Shown piece by piece: positions 11,001-22,900 of a stretch of DNA of 64,000 nt. Position 1 is the first letter of the stretch, and every line of letters begins with the position of its first letter. The DNA comes from Cheilinus undulatus. Lineage: Eukaryota; Chordata; Actinopteri; Labriformes; Labridae. Position numbers and translations under genes: made by a program. Where the stretch lies: the NCBI RefSeq assembly GCF_018320785.1, contig NC_054877.1, forward strand, positions 35,672,151 through 35,736,150, in the 5' to 3' direction. The notes below the pieces were generated by a model, which ran no database searches, was not told the origin of the DNA, and saw nothing but the letters and a program-made list of their open reading frames with translations.

Positions 11001-14000
11001 ATGGAGACTCTGTTACATCAGTTTGCTGGAATGAGAGGGTTAGCTAAAGCGAATGTTTATGAGGAAGAAATCATACTTCTTTTTTAGATATAACACAGAA
11101 ATAAGATGGTGTTTGATTCGCTCTTGTATTTTCAGGGCAGTCTTGTTGCTGTTGGTACACACAAAGGTTATGTTCAGATCTGGGATGCAGCAGGAGGCAG
11201 GAAGCTGACCAGTCTGGAGGGTCACTCTGCACGTGTAGGTCAGTCACAATCTGATGTTTCAGATGTTTAATAATTATGCCTTTAACACACTAAAAGAAAA
11301 ACAATCTCCTCAAAAATAGTGTAGTTTTGCTCTTCATAAGAGCCTAGCATCATCCAACCAAACATGTTGTTTTCAAGGAAAACATGAATTTGCCTCAAGA
11401 CAGCCAAAGGGAAATATGACTCCTGTCCCTTTGTTCTCAAGGTGCTCTGGCGTGGAATGGAGAGCAGCTGTCGTCGGGGAGTCGGGACCGAGTAATCCTG
11501 CAGCGAGACGTCAGAACCCCGCCTTCTGCTGAAAGGAGGCTGCAAGGTCACAGACAGGAAGTGTGCGGCCTTAAATGGTCTCCTGATCACCAGCACCTTG
11601 CATCCGGAGGAAACGACAACAAGGTAAAACCATGTGAAAGTAATCCCCCAGCTAAAAATCTATGACAGCAAAAGCAATCATAATCCTGCTCCTCGTCATC
11701 TCCTTTTTCAGTTATTGGTGTGGAACAGCTCCAGCCTCCTCCCTGTGCAGCAGTACAGCGACCACCTGGCAGCAGTAAAGGCCATCGCCTGGTCTCCCCA
11801 CCAACACGGGCTGCTGGCGTCGGGGGGTGGCACGGCAGACCGCTGCCTACGTTTCTGGAACACGCTGACGGGTCAGGCCCTGCAGAGTACAGATACCGGC
11901 TCCCAGGTCTGCAACCTGGCCTGGTCCAAACACGCCAACGAACTGGTGAGGAGGCTCACAAAAGCACATACTGTATATTAACAGACCCTAACTATGATGA
12001 TTAAAGCTCTGTGAACAGATATCAGCAATTCACAGATAGTGTTTGCATGGCTATTCAGGAATGAAAAATAATGATAATATTAAAATATATCAAATGTAAA
12101 TACAAAATAAGAGGTCTAAATTTCTGTTATTCTTCTGAATCAATACATCTATGAAATATACAGGCTAATCCCAATCTTTGGACAGAAATGTTAACCAAAG
12201 AATTATAACTCATATGAGGCTGTGTGCTGTGAAGATGTGTAACAGCTTCATCAGAAAGCTAATTAACACTTCAAATGTAGAAATATTAACACGTTAATTT
12301 TGACAGCCCTAATTTAAAGCTCCACGAATATTAACTCTACCTAAGGTAAAGGAGGAATCACTTCATCAGTGTTGGTTTGATCACACCTAGAGTGTTTCCT
12401 TAAAAATGTCACTGCCCATTACAATGTTTCAGAATACCACATTAAGCAGGAGTTAATGTTTTTTATCTTTAGTGTATAACTGTTCTCTTGTTGTTTTCAG
12501 GTGAGCACTCACGGATACTCTCAGAATCAGATCCTGGTGTGGAAATATCCATCACTCACACAGGTGGCCAAGCTGACAGGACACTCCTACAGAGTGCTCT
12601 ATCTGGTAAGACAAATCTATGTTCAGTGCCAGTGTATCAAGCAAAACCTCATGTTGAAGTATTAAGATGTTTTATTTCAGCAACAGTAGCAATGCCAGAA
12701 TGAAATAACACAACTGAAAGTACAGGGTTTAAAATAATTATCCAGTATGATGAAGCGTGTAAGCATTAAAGGATTTTTACTAGAAAGGACTCTCTATAAA
12801 AATAAGCCAGTCACTTAGTGCATAATTGTTTTATTTGTTCAAAAGAAATAAGATTAAAATAAGACAAACAAATACATGTACATTCTCAGAGGTTCCCACC
12901 TAACATTAAAACATTAGAGAGGTCCTGTCAATAAATACCAGCAAATTTATATCCTCAAATAAAGTCTAAAAGCAGGAGGTTAATACAATTTACAGGCAAA
13001 CAATTCATCTTTGTACTGTGAGGAGGAAGATTTTGTGTTAGATTCCTTAACTGGGAGCCAGTTAAGGAGGATGAGGGAGAGGTTGATGTGCTGCCAGGGC
13101 CGTAGTGCGGGTGAGAACCCTGGCAGCGGAGTTTTGAAAAGGTGATCTATCTTATTTCTTCTATAATCTTCTGTTGTTCTCTGTAATTTAACCTCAGTTA
13201 GACCTGAGTAAGGCATAAATCCTGAATCAAGAAAACATATCTGTGTAGCTCTGCTGATTAAATGAAACATAAATTCTGTAGTGATGTTCAAATAACACAA
13301 AATTTTACTTGAGTACATCTTACCACCACATTTTTAATTGAAATGTAAATGAAAATGTACTGAACATGTTCATGAACATGTACTAACACCGTCCCTTTTG
13401 ACTTTTTTTTCTCTTCTTGTCCTCCCTACTCAGGCCGTGTCACCAGACGGGGAGGCCATTGTCACAGGAGCTGGGGATGAGACGCTACGTTTCTGGAACG
13501 TCTTCAGTAAGACACGCTGCACCAAGGTACAGATTATTCGTAAATTCTGATCATTTTTACCATAAAAATAATTAGAACTACTCTCTGAAGGCTTTGAAAT
13601 GAGTTGACGTGTTTATTCAGTGATACATGATTTAATATAATTGAATTCTTATGCAGTCTATATGATGCACCAACCAATGTATTATTCATCAGTTTTTTAT
13701 TTCAAAGTTTTTAATTTTTTTTTGTATTTAAATATGTGGGGATAAAAGGTATGAATTGTCTATGGTCTAAGGTTGTAAATGTTTTGGAGTTGTCATAAGT
13801 TTTTATTTTGTTTTGACATTTGTTTTAACTTCAGTTTAGTTTTAACAAGTTTTTACCGTTAATTTATTAGTTTAGTTTTTATTTTTGCAAAAAAAAACAA
13901 ACATTTTATTTTACTTTTTTATTATTTTTAGTGTTGGTTTAAGTTTTTTTTTTTTAGTAATAATATATGTGAGGGAGGTCACACAGGGCACTCAGTGAGT

Positions 14001-16222
14001 GTGATCAATCAGTGCTGTGCCAGGTGTGTGTGTGAGCTGATTGCTCCTGATTGTGGCCAGGTGCGGGAAGCTGACATATACTCCTGGGTTTCAGCTCTCA
14101 GTGCTGACTCATTACCTCACCATCAGAGCTAGTGAGCGCATCTCCTTGTGTTTTCCTGTGTTTTGAGTGAGAGTTTGCACAAACATTACTGACAGCTTTC
14201 CTGAGAATATTACCTGTGATTTACCAGTTAAAGTGGATTAGTGCTGGTGGCCTTTGCCCAGTCCTTTTGTTTAATTTTACACTGGTCTGGTGACCGTGTT
14301 TCACTGGAGAAAGCTTTTCTTCCCCCATAGAGCTTTGTTTCTAGTTAGCTGCTAGGCAGTAGTGGTTTTGTTCTCTTTTCTCAGTATTGATTTAGTTGGG
14401 GAGAGTCTTAGCTCTGGTTGCTACCATTATGGGTTCTTTTCCTTCCCTTTCCCAAATATTGCTTGCGATTTTAGTGGTTATCCTTCTGGGATGACTTTAA
14501 GAACCCTGGGTCCGCAATTGTGTCCCATTTCCCACCGTCTGACAATATATACTTGTGAGGGGAAAGACCCTAAAGGGGTCACTGTACAATTTCTCTATAT
14601 CTAGTAAAAAAAAAAGAAAAAAAGCCTACTCATTCGTTTTCATTTGACTGATTTAAATTTGATGTTTGAATACAACTCAAGACGTAAAAATTTTGTGGCC
14701 GTTGTGTAATGTCTTTTACACTGCCGAGGCTTTGGTGTTCATGTCAGTCTGCTGCTTATTAATTTTAGTTTCAGTTAACTAAAATAATTTTAGATTTGTG
14801 TTACTTCAAAAATTCTAATTAACTAGAATAACCTTTGTTAACCCAACTTATTGTTTATTTGTGAGCTGAGATAAATGTTACTTGGTGTGTTACATAGATT
14901 TAGGTTTACATCATGGATCACAGTCCTAATGTGACGAACTTTCCTAAATCAGAAATCATTGTGAAACTCAAGATTTATACTTCCAACTCTTATGCTTTCT
15001 TTGTTCAGATATTTGATCTTGATGTAACCTGAGGGCTACTACTTTTAAACCCTCTTGAAAAAATAAGAAAATACTTCATCACCATTTAAAGCAGTGGTTC
15101 TCGACTAGACTCAGGACCCACCAGTATCTTTGATTAAAAATCTGGACCCAGATTTCCAAAAATGTCCAACAATGCACATTTGGTAAATAAAAATGTTGTA
15201 CTTAAGATCTTGGATGGAACAGAATTTATGGCAGGAAAAAGACGAGACAAAACTGACATGTTACATACACCCCCTTTCCCAATGATAACAAGTACATTTT
15301 TGACAATTTTCCAGAGATCTTTAGAAATTACTTCATTGATATGGTAAAAGCAGCTATTTTATGACAAGAAAATGAGATAAATGAGTTTAAATATTGAGAA
15401 AACATTTAAATTTACCCATTATCACAATAAAACATAGGAAAATAAAAGGTATGGATGCATGTTCTTCAGACTTTTGCCACCATTTTTTTTTCCAGACATA
15501 CATTTGGGACCCACTTTTGGGTCCTAACCCACCTGCTGAGAACCACTAATTTAAAGCATACAATCAAATGTGTAGGCGGAAAGTAACCCAGATTAAAAAA
15601 AGAAATACAAACAAGCAGGTAAAAGATAAGAACAAAAGGCAAACAAAATTCAGTATAAGAAATAAGTTAAAGCAGTGATAAAGTGGTGCTTGTAGACTTG
15701 AAATTTATGCCCCACATTTTTAAGCAGCTCATCCAGGAACGGTTAAATTGCTTGTGTTATGATGCTTTTGCATATTTGGTACATCAAAAACTGGCTTTTT
15801 GTATTTGCCCATTGGCCACTTATTCCTGCTGTCTGGCTTGAGGGTCATGACGAAATGATAAAAGAAGCTTACTATGAGACAGTAGCACCACAGCTACTTT
15901 TGTGTTTCTAGATATGCTACAGAACAGCAAAGTGTGACATGCCCTACTCTGCCTCTGATTGGCTTACCCTCATATTCTTACCCAGCCAAACAATGTAGGA
16001 GATAAAAAGCACTAGCCAACTAGAGGCACTTACTGATGTACACATTATGGAGACGGAAAAATGCTGAACAAGATATTAAACTTATTAAAAAATATCTTTA
16101 CGATTTGCCTTTTCCTTTCTTGCGACTGTATATTCAGAGAAAACATTGCAAGTTTTAATGTAAAATATCTCTCTTCACAGGAGTCAAAGTCTGTGCTGAA
16201 CCTCTTCACGAGAATACGATAG
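8038..16222 (+). CDS. fzr1: Fizzy-related protein 1 (Cdh1), APC/C activator
   Basis: Coding exons: 8038-8115, 9454-9555, 9666-9729, 9832-9959, 10354-10436, 10526-10709, 10973-11038, 11136-11238, 11442-11623, 11712-11945, 12501-12605, 13434-13526, 16181-16222. All join in frame with GT-AG introns to 487 codons (human FZR1 has 496). The protein recruits D-box/KEN-box substrates to the anaphase-promoting complex for ubiquitination in late mitosis and G1. Visible motifs are the C-box DRFIPTR (residues 41-47), Ser-Pro Cdk-type sites (YSLSPLSNK, LRSPRKP), and a basic KPARKISKIPFK stretch. The WD40 propeller runs from about 170 to 470 and the IR tail is at 486-487. The start is the Met of MDQEYERRLLRQI; an upstream in-frame GTG at 7,960 is not a start. 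Residues 14-40 differ most from human, so this may be one of two teleost paralogues (fzr1a/b). Confidence 0.96.
8380..8985 (+). mobile_element. Tc1-like transposase fragment in fzr1 intron (family B)
   Basis: The stretch reads along the helix-turn-helix part of a fish Tc1 transposase: words equivalent to GKGYKALSMALGRH, TIHRWRKLGTFPRSGQP and RMRLGKNGVHG are visible across shifted frames, followed by ACAAAAGTTGAAGTTTTTGG and AAACATGGTGGTGGTAGTGTGATGG. It lacks the 3' half and both termini. It belongs to the same family as the copy at 25,430-26,445. Confidence 0.8.
8986..9046 (-). mobile_element. hAT-like element end
   Basis: The segment CCAAAGGGGGGCCCAGCAG...TTAGGGAACCACTG is the reverse complement of a CAGTGGTTCCCTAA terminus seen in fish hAT non-autonomous elements. 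Only one end is recognisable, and it directly truncates the Tc1 fragment. Long T-runs follow at 9,058-9,108. Confidence 0.5.
12960..13200 (+). repeat. Possible interspersed repeat fragment in fzr1 intron
   Basis: The word series ACTGGGAGCCAGTTAAGGAG, GGTTGATGTGCT and GCAGCGGAGTTTTGA resembles a repeat I have seen in many fish genomes near LINE 3' ends. The assignment rests on memory of the motif only. A 112-codon open frame on the other strand is treated as incidental. Confidence 0.3.
13970..14620. other. Intron segment of distinct composition, origin unknown
   Basis: A 650-bp block of balanced composition, ending in an A-rich run (AAAAAAAAAAGAAAAAAA) at about 14,605-14,622. It is set between T-rich sequences that both carry TTTAGTTTTAACT / TTTTAGTTTCAGTTAACT words. 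The A-rich end and the block-like boundaries suggest an inserted retroelement or hAT derivative, but I recognise no coding or family sequence. An 80-codon open frame at 14,362-14,604 is not supported. Confidence 0.35.
15092..15548 (+). mobile_element. Non-autonomous hAT element with perfect 8-bp TSD
   Basis: Ends are CAGTGGTTCTCGACT at 15,092 and GCTGAGAACCACTA at 15,548, forming inverted termini. ATTTAAAG flanks it exactly at 15,084-15,091 and 15,549-15,556, an 8-bp target duplication typical of hAT transposition. The 457-bp interior has no intact transposase. It shares its ends with the copy at 53,853-54,204. It sits in the last fzr1 intron. Confidence 0.92.
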
Positions 16223-16720
16223 TGAACAGCCGGGGTCAGGACTGGTTTCAGGAGCAGCCCCACTGAGCTCTTGTTTTCAACATGGCTCACAGACTCGACC
16301 CCTTCATCTCAGCTCTGGTTCTCAGAGCATCTAATCACCATGAGAGCCATCCCCATCTTTTTTCTACAGAAGACGCTGTCCAAGCCTCCAACAAAAAACT
16401 GCCCACCCTCACAGTGATGTCACTGACGAACACTGAAGCACGCCGTCTTCTTCAAAACGTCCGTTTTGTTTTCTTTTTTGTTGTGGAAGTGATGAAATTG
16501 TTTTATTATATATCAGCAGAGGTATACATGTACAAGAGTTCTAAGCTATATGAAATCATGACTTCTCATTTTTAAAGGCTCTCCTTTGAAACAGAGCGGA
16601 GGAGGAGAGGAAGAGGAGGCCTGGAGGGGGGTCAGGGGTTTCTATATTTTCATAATGTGTTGATATGAACTACAAGCAGAATACAAAAGAAGAGAAACAA
16701 TAAATTACTGAACACTTGCA
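16223..16720 (+). other. fzr1: fzr1 3'UTR with poly(A) signal at 16,699-16,704
   Basis: The sequence after the TAG at 16,220-16,222 contains no further exon. AATAAA at 16,699-16,704 is the likely polyadenylation signal, about 480 bp after the stop. The convergent ipo13 signal lies only 51 bp further on. Confidence 0.7.
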
Positions 16721-16739
16721 CACAGTTGCTCAAGCAGCT

Positions 16740-16988
16740 GTTAAAGAACAAAATGTTTATTTGTGATATTTTTTCTTTCTTTTAATCCTTACAAAGTCAT
16801 TTTAATACAAACACGACACACAGTTAACTCATCCTGATAACAGTCCACTTAATGTGTTTTTGCATCAGTTCAGTAGCATGGTTTAATCAGTCCAGTGTCA
16901 CCTGCCCAGGTAAAAAGCCCCACAGTGTAGGGGATATTTATAATAAAAACAAATTCACATTTTGGTTGTATATTTTCAGTGTATTATT
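16740..16988 (-). other. ipo13: ipo13 3'UTR with poly(A) signal at 16,756-16,761
   Basis: On the - strand AATAAA (TTTATT on +) lies at 16,756-16,761, about 230 bp after the stop codon. The short 3'UTR runs almost into that of fzr1. Confidence 0.65.
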
Positions 16989-19900
16989 CTAGTATCCAGA
17001 CCCCTGCAGACCCCGACACAGCAGAGAAAACTCCTTCACGATCTCCTTCACACGACGCTTGTTGGTTTGCTCCCTGGAAGAAAGAAAAAAATAGGTTGGT
17101 GGCACAAATGTGACAAGACATTTGTAACCTGCTTCCTTGCAATTAGAGGGAGTAAAGAGAAATAATTTTCAATCTCATGTTAGAGGAGTTAATTGGTGGC
17201 TATAAAAATGACTAAAGTGAATTCTGAGATCTATATAATCTAAAAAAAGCAAAACAAGAGCATTAAACTAAAGACTAATTTTCTTAAGAGTCATTTTAGA
17301 GTCAACCATAAAAAATGGTTTGGATTTTTGGGAACGAAAAGATTAACAGATAAAGATAAACCATTTTTTAAAGACCTCACAAGTTGATTTTTAGTTTTAA
17401 AAATGAGGGCTGTCAATTTTTTTAAGGTCAATTAATCTTCAGATTTCTGCAGCTCATGAAGTTAAATCTGATGTTTTTGTTACATTTTGAAATGTCACAA
17501 TTTTGCATTTAGAGATGTTTCTGTTTCATCTGGGTTTTTATACTTTCTTGCTTTTATTTTGGAAGAAAATAAGTAACTTCATCTAGATTGAAGATTATGA
17601 CATAAAATTAACCACCGAAAAGGAACTTGACTTGAAATGAAATTAAACATGAAAAGGTACATATTTATGATAACTCAAGGCACAGATGTCTTGCCTACTG
17701 AGCTGTATGTGGGTTTTAAAAAAGTGCAATAATAATCATGACTCATACTAATGCTGACAGCTCTGTAAAAATACAATTTCAAATGTAGAGGACTAGATCA
17801 CTGAAGGAATAAAGGGTAGAGCTATGTCTACAGGGGGCGCCAAACTCAACACATACCAAAAATTCCTTACGATAACTTTAAAAAGGAAACATGAAAAACC
17901 CACTTATTTAGTGTTTGTCCACAACCCCAATTCCCACCAAATAGGATTGCTGTGTAAAATGTAAATAAAAGTAGAATGTAATGGTTTGCAAATGTCATAA
18001 AACCATATTTTATTCACAACAGAAGATGGCAGCAACACATCTAAAAAAGTAGGGACAGGGCCATGTTTACCATTTTGCAGCATCCCCTCTTCCTTTTAAC
18101 AACAGTCTGTAAACTCTCCTCACTTCACTAGTTGTTTATGTTCAACAGTCCTGGGCCTTCTTTGCCAGATTTTTGTTACATGATGTGCCAAATGTTTCCT
18201 ACTGGTGAAAGGCCTGGACTGCAGGCAAGCTCCAGGACTTGTCTAGCAAGTCTGTGAAGCAATGATGTTGTGATGGATGTGGTATGTGGTTTAGCATTGT
18301 CTTGTTGAAGTATGCAAGGCCCTTCCTAAAAGACATATTGTCTTGATGAGAACATATGTTGCTCAAAAACCGCTATATTCTTTAAAGCATTGATTGTGCG
18401 TTTCCAGCTGTGCAAGTTGCCAACTCCACAGGCACTAATGCAACCATATGCTATCAGAGGTGCAGGCTTTTGAACTGTGTGCTGCAAAAAGGTGGATGGT
18501 CTCCCTCCTCTTTAGTCTGCAGGACATGGTGTTTCCAAAAATAATTTCAAATTTAGATTCATCTGACCACAGAACAGTTTTCCATTTTGCATCAGTCAAT
18601 TTCAAATGAGTTTAGATCAGTGAAGACAATGCTTTTTCTGGATTGTGTTCACATATGGCTTATAATAATTAATATATGTGTAAAGATACAGAAAATGGGG
18701 GGTTTAAAGCATGTATTTGCAACTGAAAAATGGAAAAAATTGAGAAAAGCACAGACAGATGCATTAATTTACCTAAGAAGCTGCTGACTAAAGTTGTGTT
18801 TCTGCTCTGTGGAGACCTGTGCAGAGGGGAATCCTGGACTCTGCAGTGTCTCTTTAAGCCACTGAGCAAGCAAAGCTGGACAGTGTCTGTTCAAACTCAG
18901 CAGTACATCAGAGAAGTGCTCGGTCAGACTGCGAGGAGACCCACCTCCAACCGCCTGGAGACAGAATTATTACAGCATGACATTTTAAAATCAGACTACA
19001 TCTCATTAATAAAGCACATGCAAAGGTCTAATAAGTTAAACAAGTCCCAATGATACAGACTGTCAGATATCATGTCCACTGTCTGACTCACGTGGAGTAT
19101 TGTTTCTGTCAGGATCTTTCCATCCCTTTGCAGCACTTCACCAAGCGAGGGAGCGTCTTTGCATCGAGGCAGCAGCTCTGTCTGCCAAAGATACATGAAT
19201 TTGTCAGATGGTGTGTTAAAACAAGGTCATATTTGTACTTTACTGTGCATCTTTCTGCCTTGACTTACAAAGAAGAGGCTGGCAGCTTTAACAGTGGGAG
19301 TCTCAGGAAACTTGAGAGATAGAATTCCTGAAAAAAAAAAAAAGATCATCTCAGGCAGAAATTTAAAAGACTTTATAAACCCCATAAACAAAGTCAAATT
19401 ATGTCATTTATATTCTAATCAGTTTTAACAATGCTGGGATGCTTCCATCTCAAATAGACAGAAATTTTACAAAAAAAATTGATGAGGCGGTTACAAAAGC
19501 TGCAAATAGCACAAATGTGTAGTGATGCTCACCACAGTAAAACAGAGCTTTAACATCCAGTTGGTCAGACAGGTAAACATCAGGCTTCTTCTTAAGGATC
19601 TAATGGTGAAAAGAAACAAAAAAATTACAAAAGGTTTTCTGTGTGATGCAGATGTACAAAAACATCTGTGAAGAATATTCAAAATACCTGGGCATGAAGT
19701 TGCATAAATGATTCTGCAATATCAGGATGATCCCTTGGACCTGTGAGGTAGCCATAAAAACTGGTGAGCTGAAGTTGTCAGATGATAAATGATTAAATAA
19801 GCACTGCAAAAAGTTAAGCTTGGTTCGTCTGACAAGTCCAGAGACCATTTTGAGCCAAGATATATAAGAAATATAAATATAAAGAAGAAAGAAATATAAA

Positions 19901-22900
19901 AAAGGTTGGCATTGCTTGGGAAAAATAAAGTATTTTATTTATTGTATATTAGTAAAACTTCATATTCTAAGAGACTTTTTTACAAAAAATTAGTCAAATA
20001 CAGTTACTTAGATTTTAGTTTTTGCTGTATACAGTATGGTGCATTCAGGAAGTATACAGACCCCTGTCACTTTTTGCAGTTTTCTTCTGCTGCAACCTGA
20101 CGCTACAGTGGTTTCAATTCATTTTTCCTCTTATTTATCTGCACTCAGTACCCCATAATGACAAAGTGAAAACAAAATTTTAGTCATTTTTGGATATCTA
20201 TTAGGGATAAAAAACTGAAAAATCACATTGACATAAGTATTCAGACTTTAAATTGGAGATTAGGTGCCTCCAATTTCTCTTGATTTTTGCTGAGATGTTT
20301 CTGCACCATGACTGGAGTTCACCTGTGATGAACTAAATTGATGGACATTATTTAGACAGGATTGTTGCAAGGCTAAAAAAAAATCTGCTGCTGCAAGGCT
20401 CCCAAGAGCACAGTAGTCTCCATACTTCTCAAATGGAAGAAGTTTGGCACAACCAGGACTCTTTAGGCAGCTGGTCACCCAGCCAAACTGAGCAATTAGG
20501 GGAGAAGGGCCTCTGTAAGAGAGGTGACCAAGAACCCAGCGGTCACTCTCATTGTGCTCCAGAGAGCCTGTGTGGCACCATCACTGCAGCCCTCCACCAA
20601 TTCAGGTTTTATGGCAGAGTGTCTAGACAGAAGCCTCTGCTAAGAGTTTGCAAAAAGCACCTGAAAGACTGTGAGAATCAAGATTTCCTGGGTTGATAAA
20701 ACCACAGATGAACTGTTTGGTCTCAGTTCTAAATGTATTGTCTGTAGGAAATCAGACACTGCTTATCACCAGCCCAACAGTGAAGCATGGTGGCAGCATC
20801 ATGCTGTGGGGGTGTTTTTCAGCAGCAGGGACTGAGAGATTGGTCAGAGTTGAGGGAAAGCTGAAAGGATCAAAGTATAGAGCTACCCTCAATGAAAACA
20901 TGTTCTGCAGCACTATGGACCTCAGACTGGTCCTAAGGTTCACCTTTCTAATGTAACAATGAGCCTAAGCACACAGCCAAGACAATACAGGAGTGGCCCA
21001 GCCAGGGCCTTGACTTGAACCCCATCTCTGTAGAGACCTGAAAATGGCTGTCCACTGACAATCCCAATACAACCTGACTGAGCTTGAGAGGACTTGCAAA
21101 GAAAAACAGCAGAAAATCCCTCAATCCAGGTGTGCAAAGCTTTTTGTGTCATATTCAAATAGACATGAGGCTTTAGGGGCTTCCAAAAGTGCGTCAGCTA
21201 AGTGCTGAGTAAGGCCTCTGAATACTTAAGTCAATCTTCTATTTCAGGTTTTTTCCTCATCATAGAGTTGCAAAAGTGTCAAAAATTATGTTTTTACTTT
21301 GTCATTATGGGATACAGGGTGTATTGAGAGAAAAATTGAATTTAAACGATTGTAATGTTAGCCTGTAACAAAAAAAGAAATTAAAAATGTGAAGGAAGTC
21401 TGGATACTTTCTGAATGTGATGTGGAAGTCTTAAAATGACATCAGTCTATAATGATAATGGGCCATTTGAGGATTTTTTTTTTCAGATCTTGTCTTCATT
21501 TTCTCATTGTCAGCTGGTTTTCCCTTCCTACTGATTTAATTTATCTCATTAGCCTGGCATAAACCCTCTGAAGTCTTCTAAAGATCTACAAAATAAAACA
21601 ATGGGTTGATCACTGTGATAGGTCAAACCACGGCATGCCATGCTGCCATTGTCCACACTAGTGAGGTAAGTCAAACTTATCTCTGCTTGTTTTGTGCTTT
21701 TAAAACTCTGAGAAAATACTCTGGGAGTAAATAATGTATTTATTCTTGTCTGCTTGGGGCTTCCATAGAATAGAAATGTCTCTACAGGTGTTCGTTACCT
21801 TGTTGAAATATGGTGAGTGTAGCCGAAGTCAACACCTCGATCAGACTTTTGATGTCAGAGATGTGCTGTTCCTCTCCTGCAAATATGTGAACCATCTAAA
21901 CACAGAAAAGAACAACATTTGATCCTGAAAACACGCTAAGAGCCTTCATTACATTTACTGTGATGTGACTTTTATTCTTGATCCGCGGGGGCGTACCTGC
22001 CGAGCAAGGTCCAGGGCAGAGGATTGTGGGAAGGCGCTGTAGATCTGCCCCAGCATCTCGCTCAGCTGAGCAACCATCGGACCGAAATCGTGTAGGAGGG
22101 TTCGAACTGACTTGTCAAAGACCCCGCACACCGCCTGGAGGGAGGAAACGGAAGAGCTGTGAGTCAGTGAATGCATACACATGAATCATACGCACACAAA
22201 CAGAAAACATCACAGACATACAGTTCATATTTATGCCGGCAGTAGAGATCCTCCTACCTCGACCACCTCTGAGTCATCGAGCCATTTGCTGAGGATGGTC
22301 TGAATCAACGTGAACACTTGCTGTAGCACAACAACAACCTGAAAAAGTCAAGATGAAACTATAAGAAGCGATTCTAAATGTTTCATGTAATTCAAAGATG
22401 CTACAGGAATAATGAAGCACAGGGATCATTCTGGTGGATATCTAACAGCAGAAGACCTCCAGCTTCTGGTTTGAAATAGGAAAATTCATCCACTGAAACT
22501 CATGCTAGTAGGTAAAAAGACTTTTTCAAACTAACTGGATTATGAGCACTCTGTGAGGGAGTGAGTCTCGGGCTGGATGCTCCCTCTAAGCCGTCTGCCT
22601 GTCTGATGTCCAGAGTGGTGAAGAGACTGGAAAGCATCCCTAGGATGTGGATTATTGACGCTTTGGTAGCAGGATTAGCCTGCACAGAGAAACAAAGGAG
22701 AATATTAAGCTTTCTGATGACAGCGACAAATGCAGATATTATGAATGAATATATTGTTCTATCAATTTCCGTAATAATGTGTTTATTAAAGTAAAGTGTT
22801 TGTATCTTTTAGCATTAAATGTGTTCATGTGTAATCTTTGCACTGCATGTTGAACAGTCTGTACAGTTGGAGTTGTCACAAGTAATTATCTAAGGTAAAA

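Noticed and set aside
12980-13318. 112-codon - strand frame in an fzr1 intron
   Set aside because: Overlaps a probable interspersed repeat read in antisense; no host gene evidence.
21858-21895. Acceptor TTTGCAG|GAGAGG for ipo13 exon 15
   Set aside because: It shifts the frame after the phase-0 exon 14; the acceptor TGTTTAG|ATGG upstream gives MVHIFAGEE in frame, as in the family.
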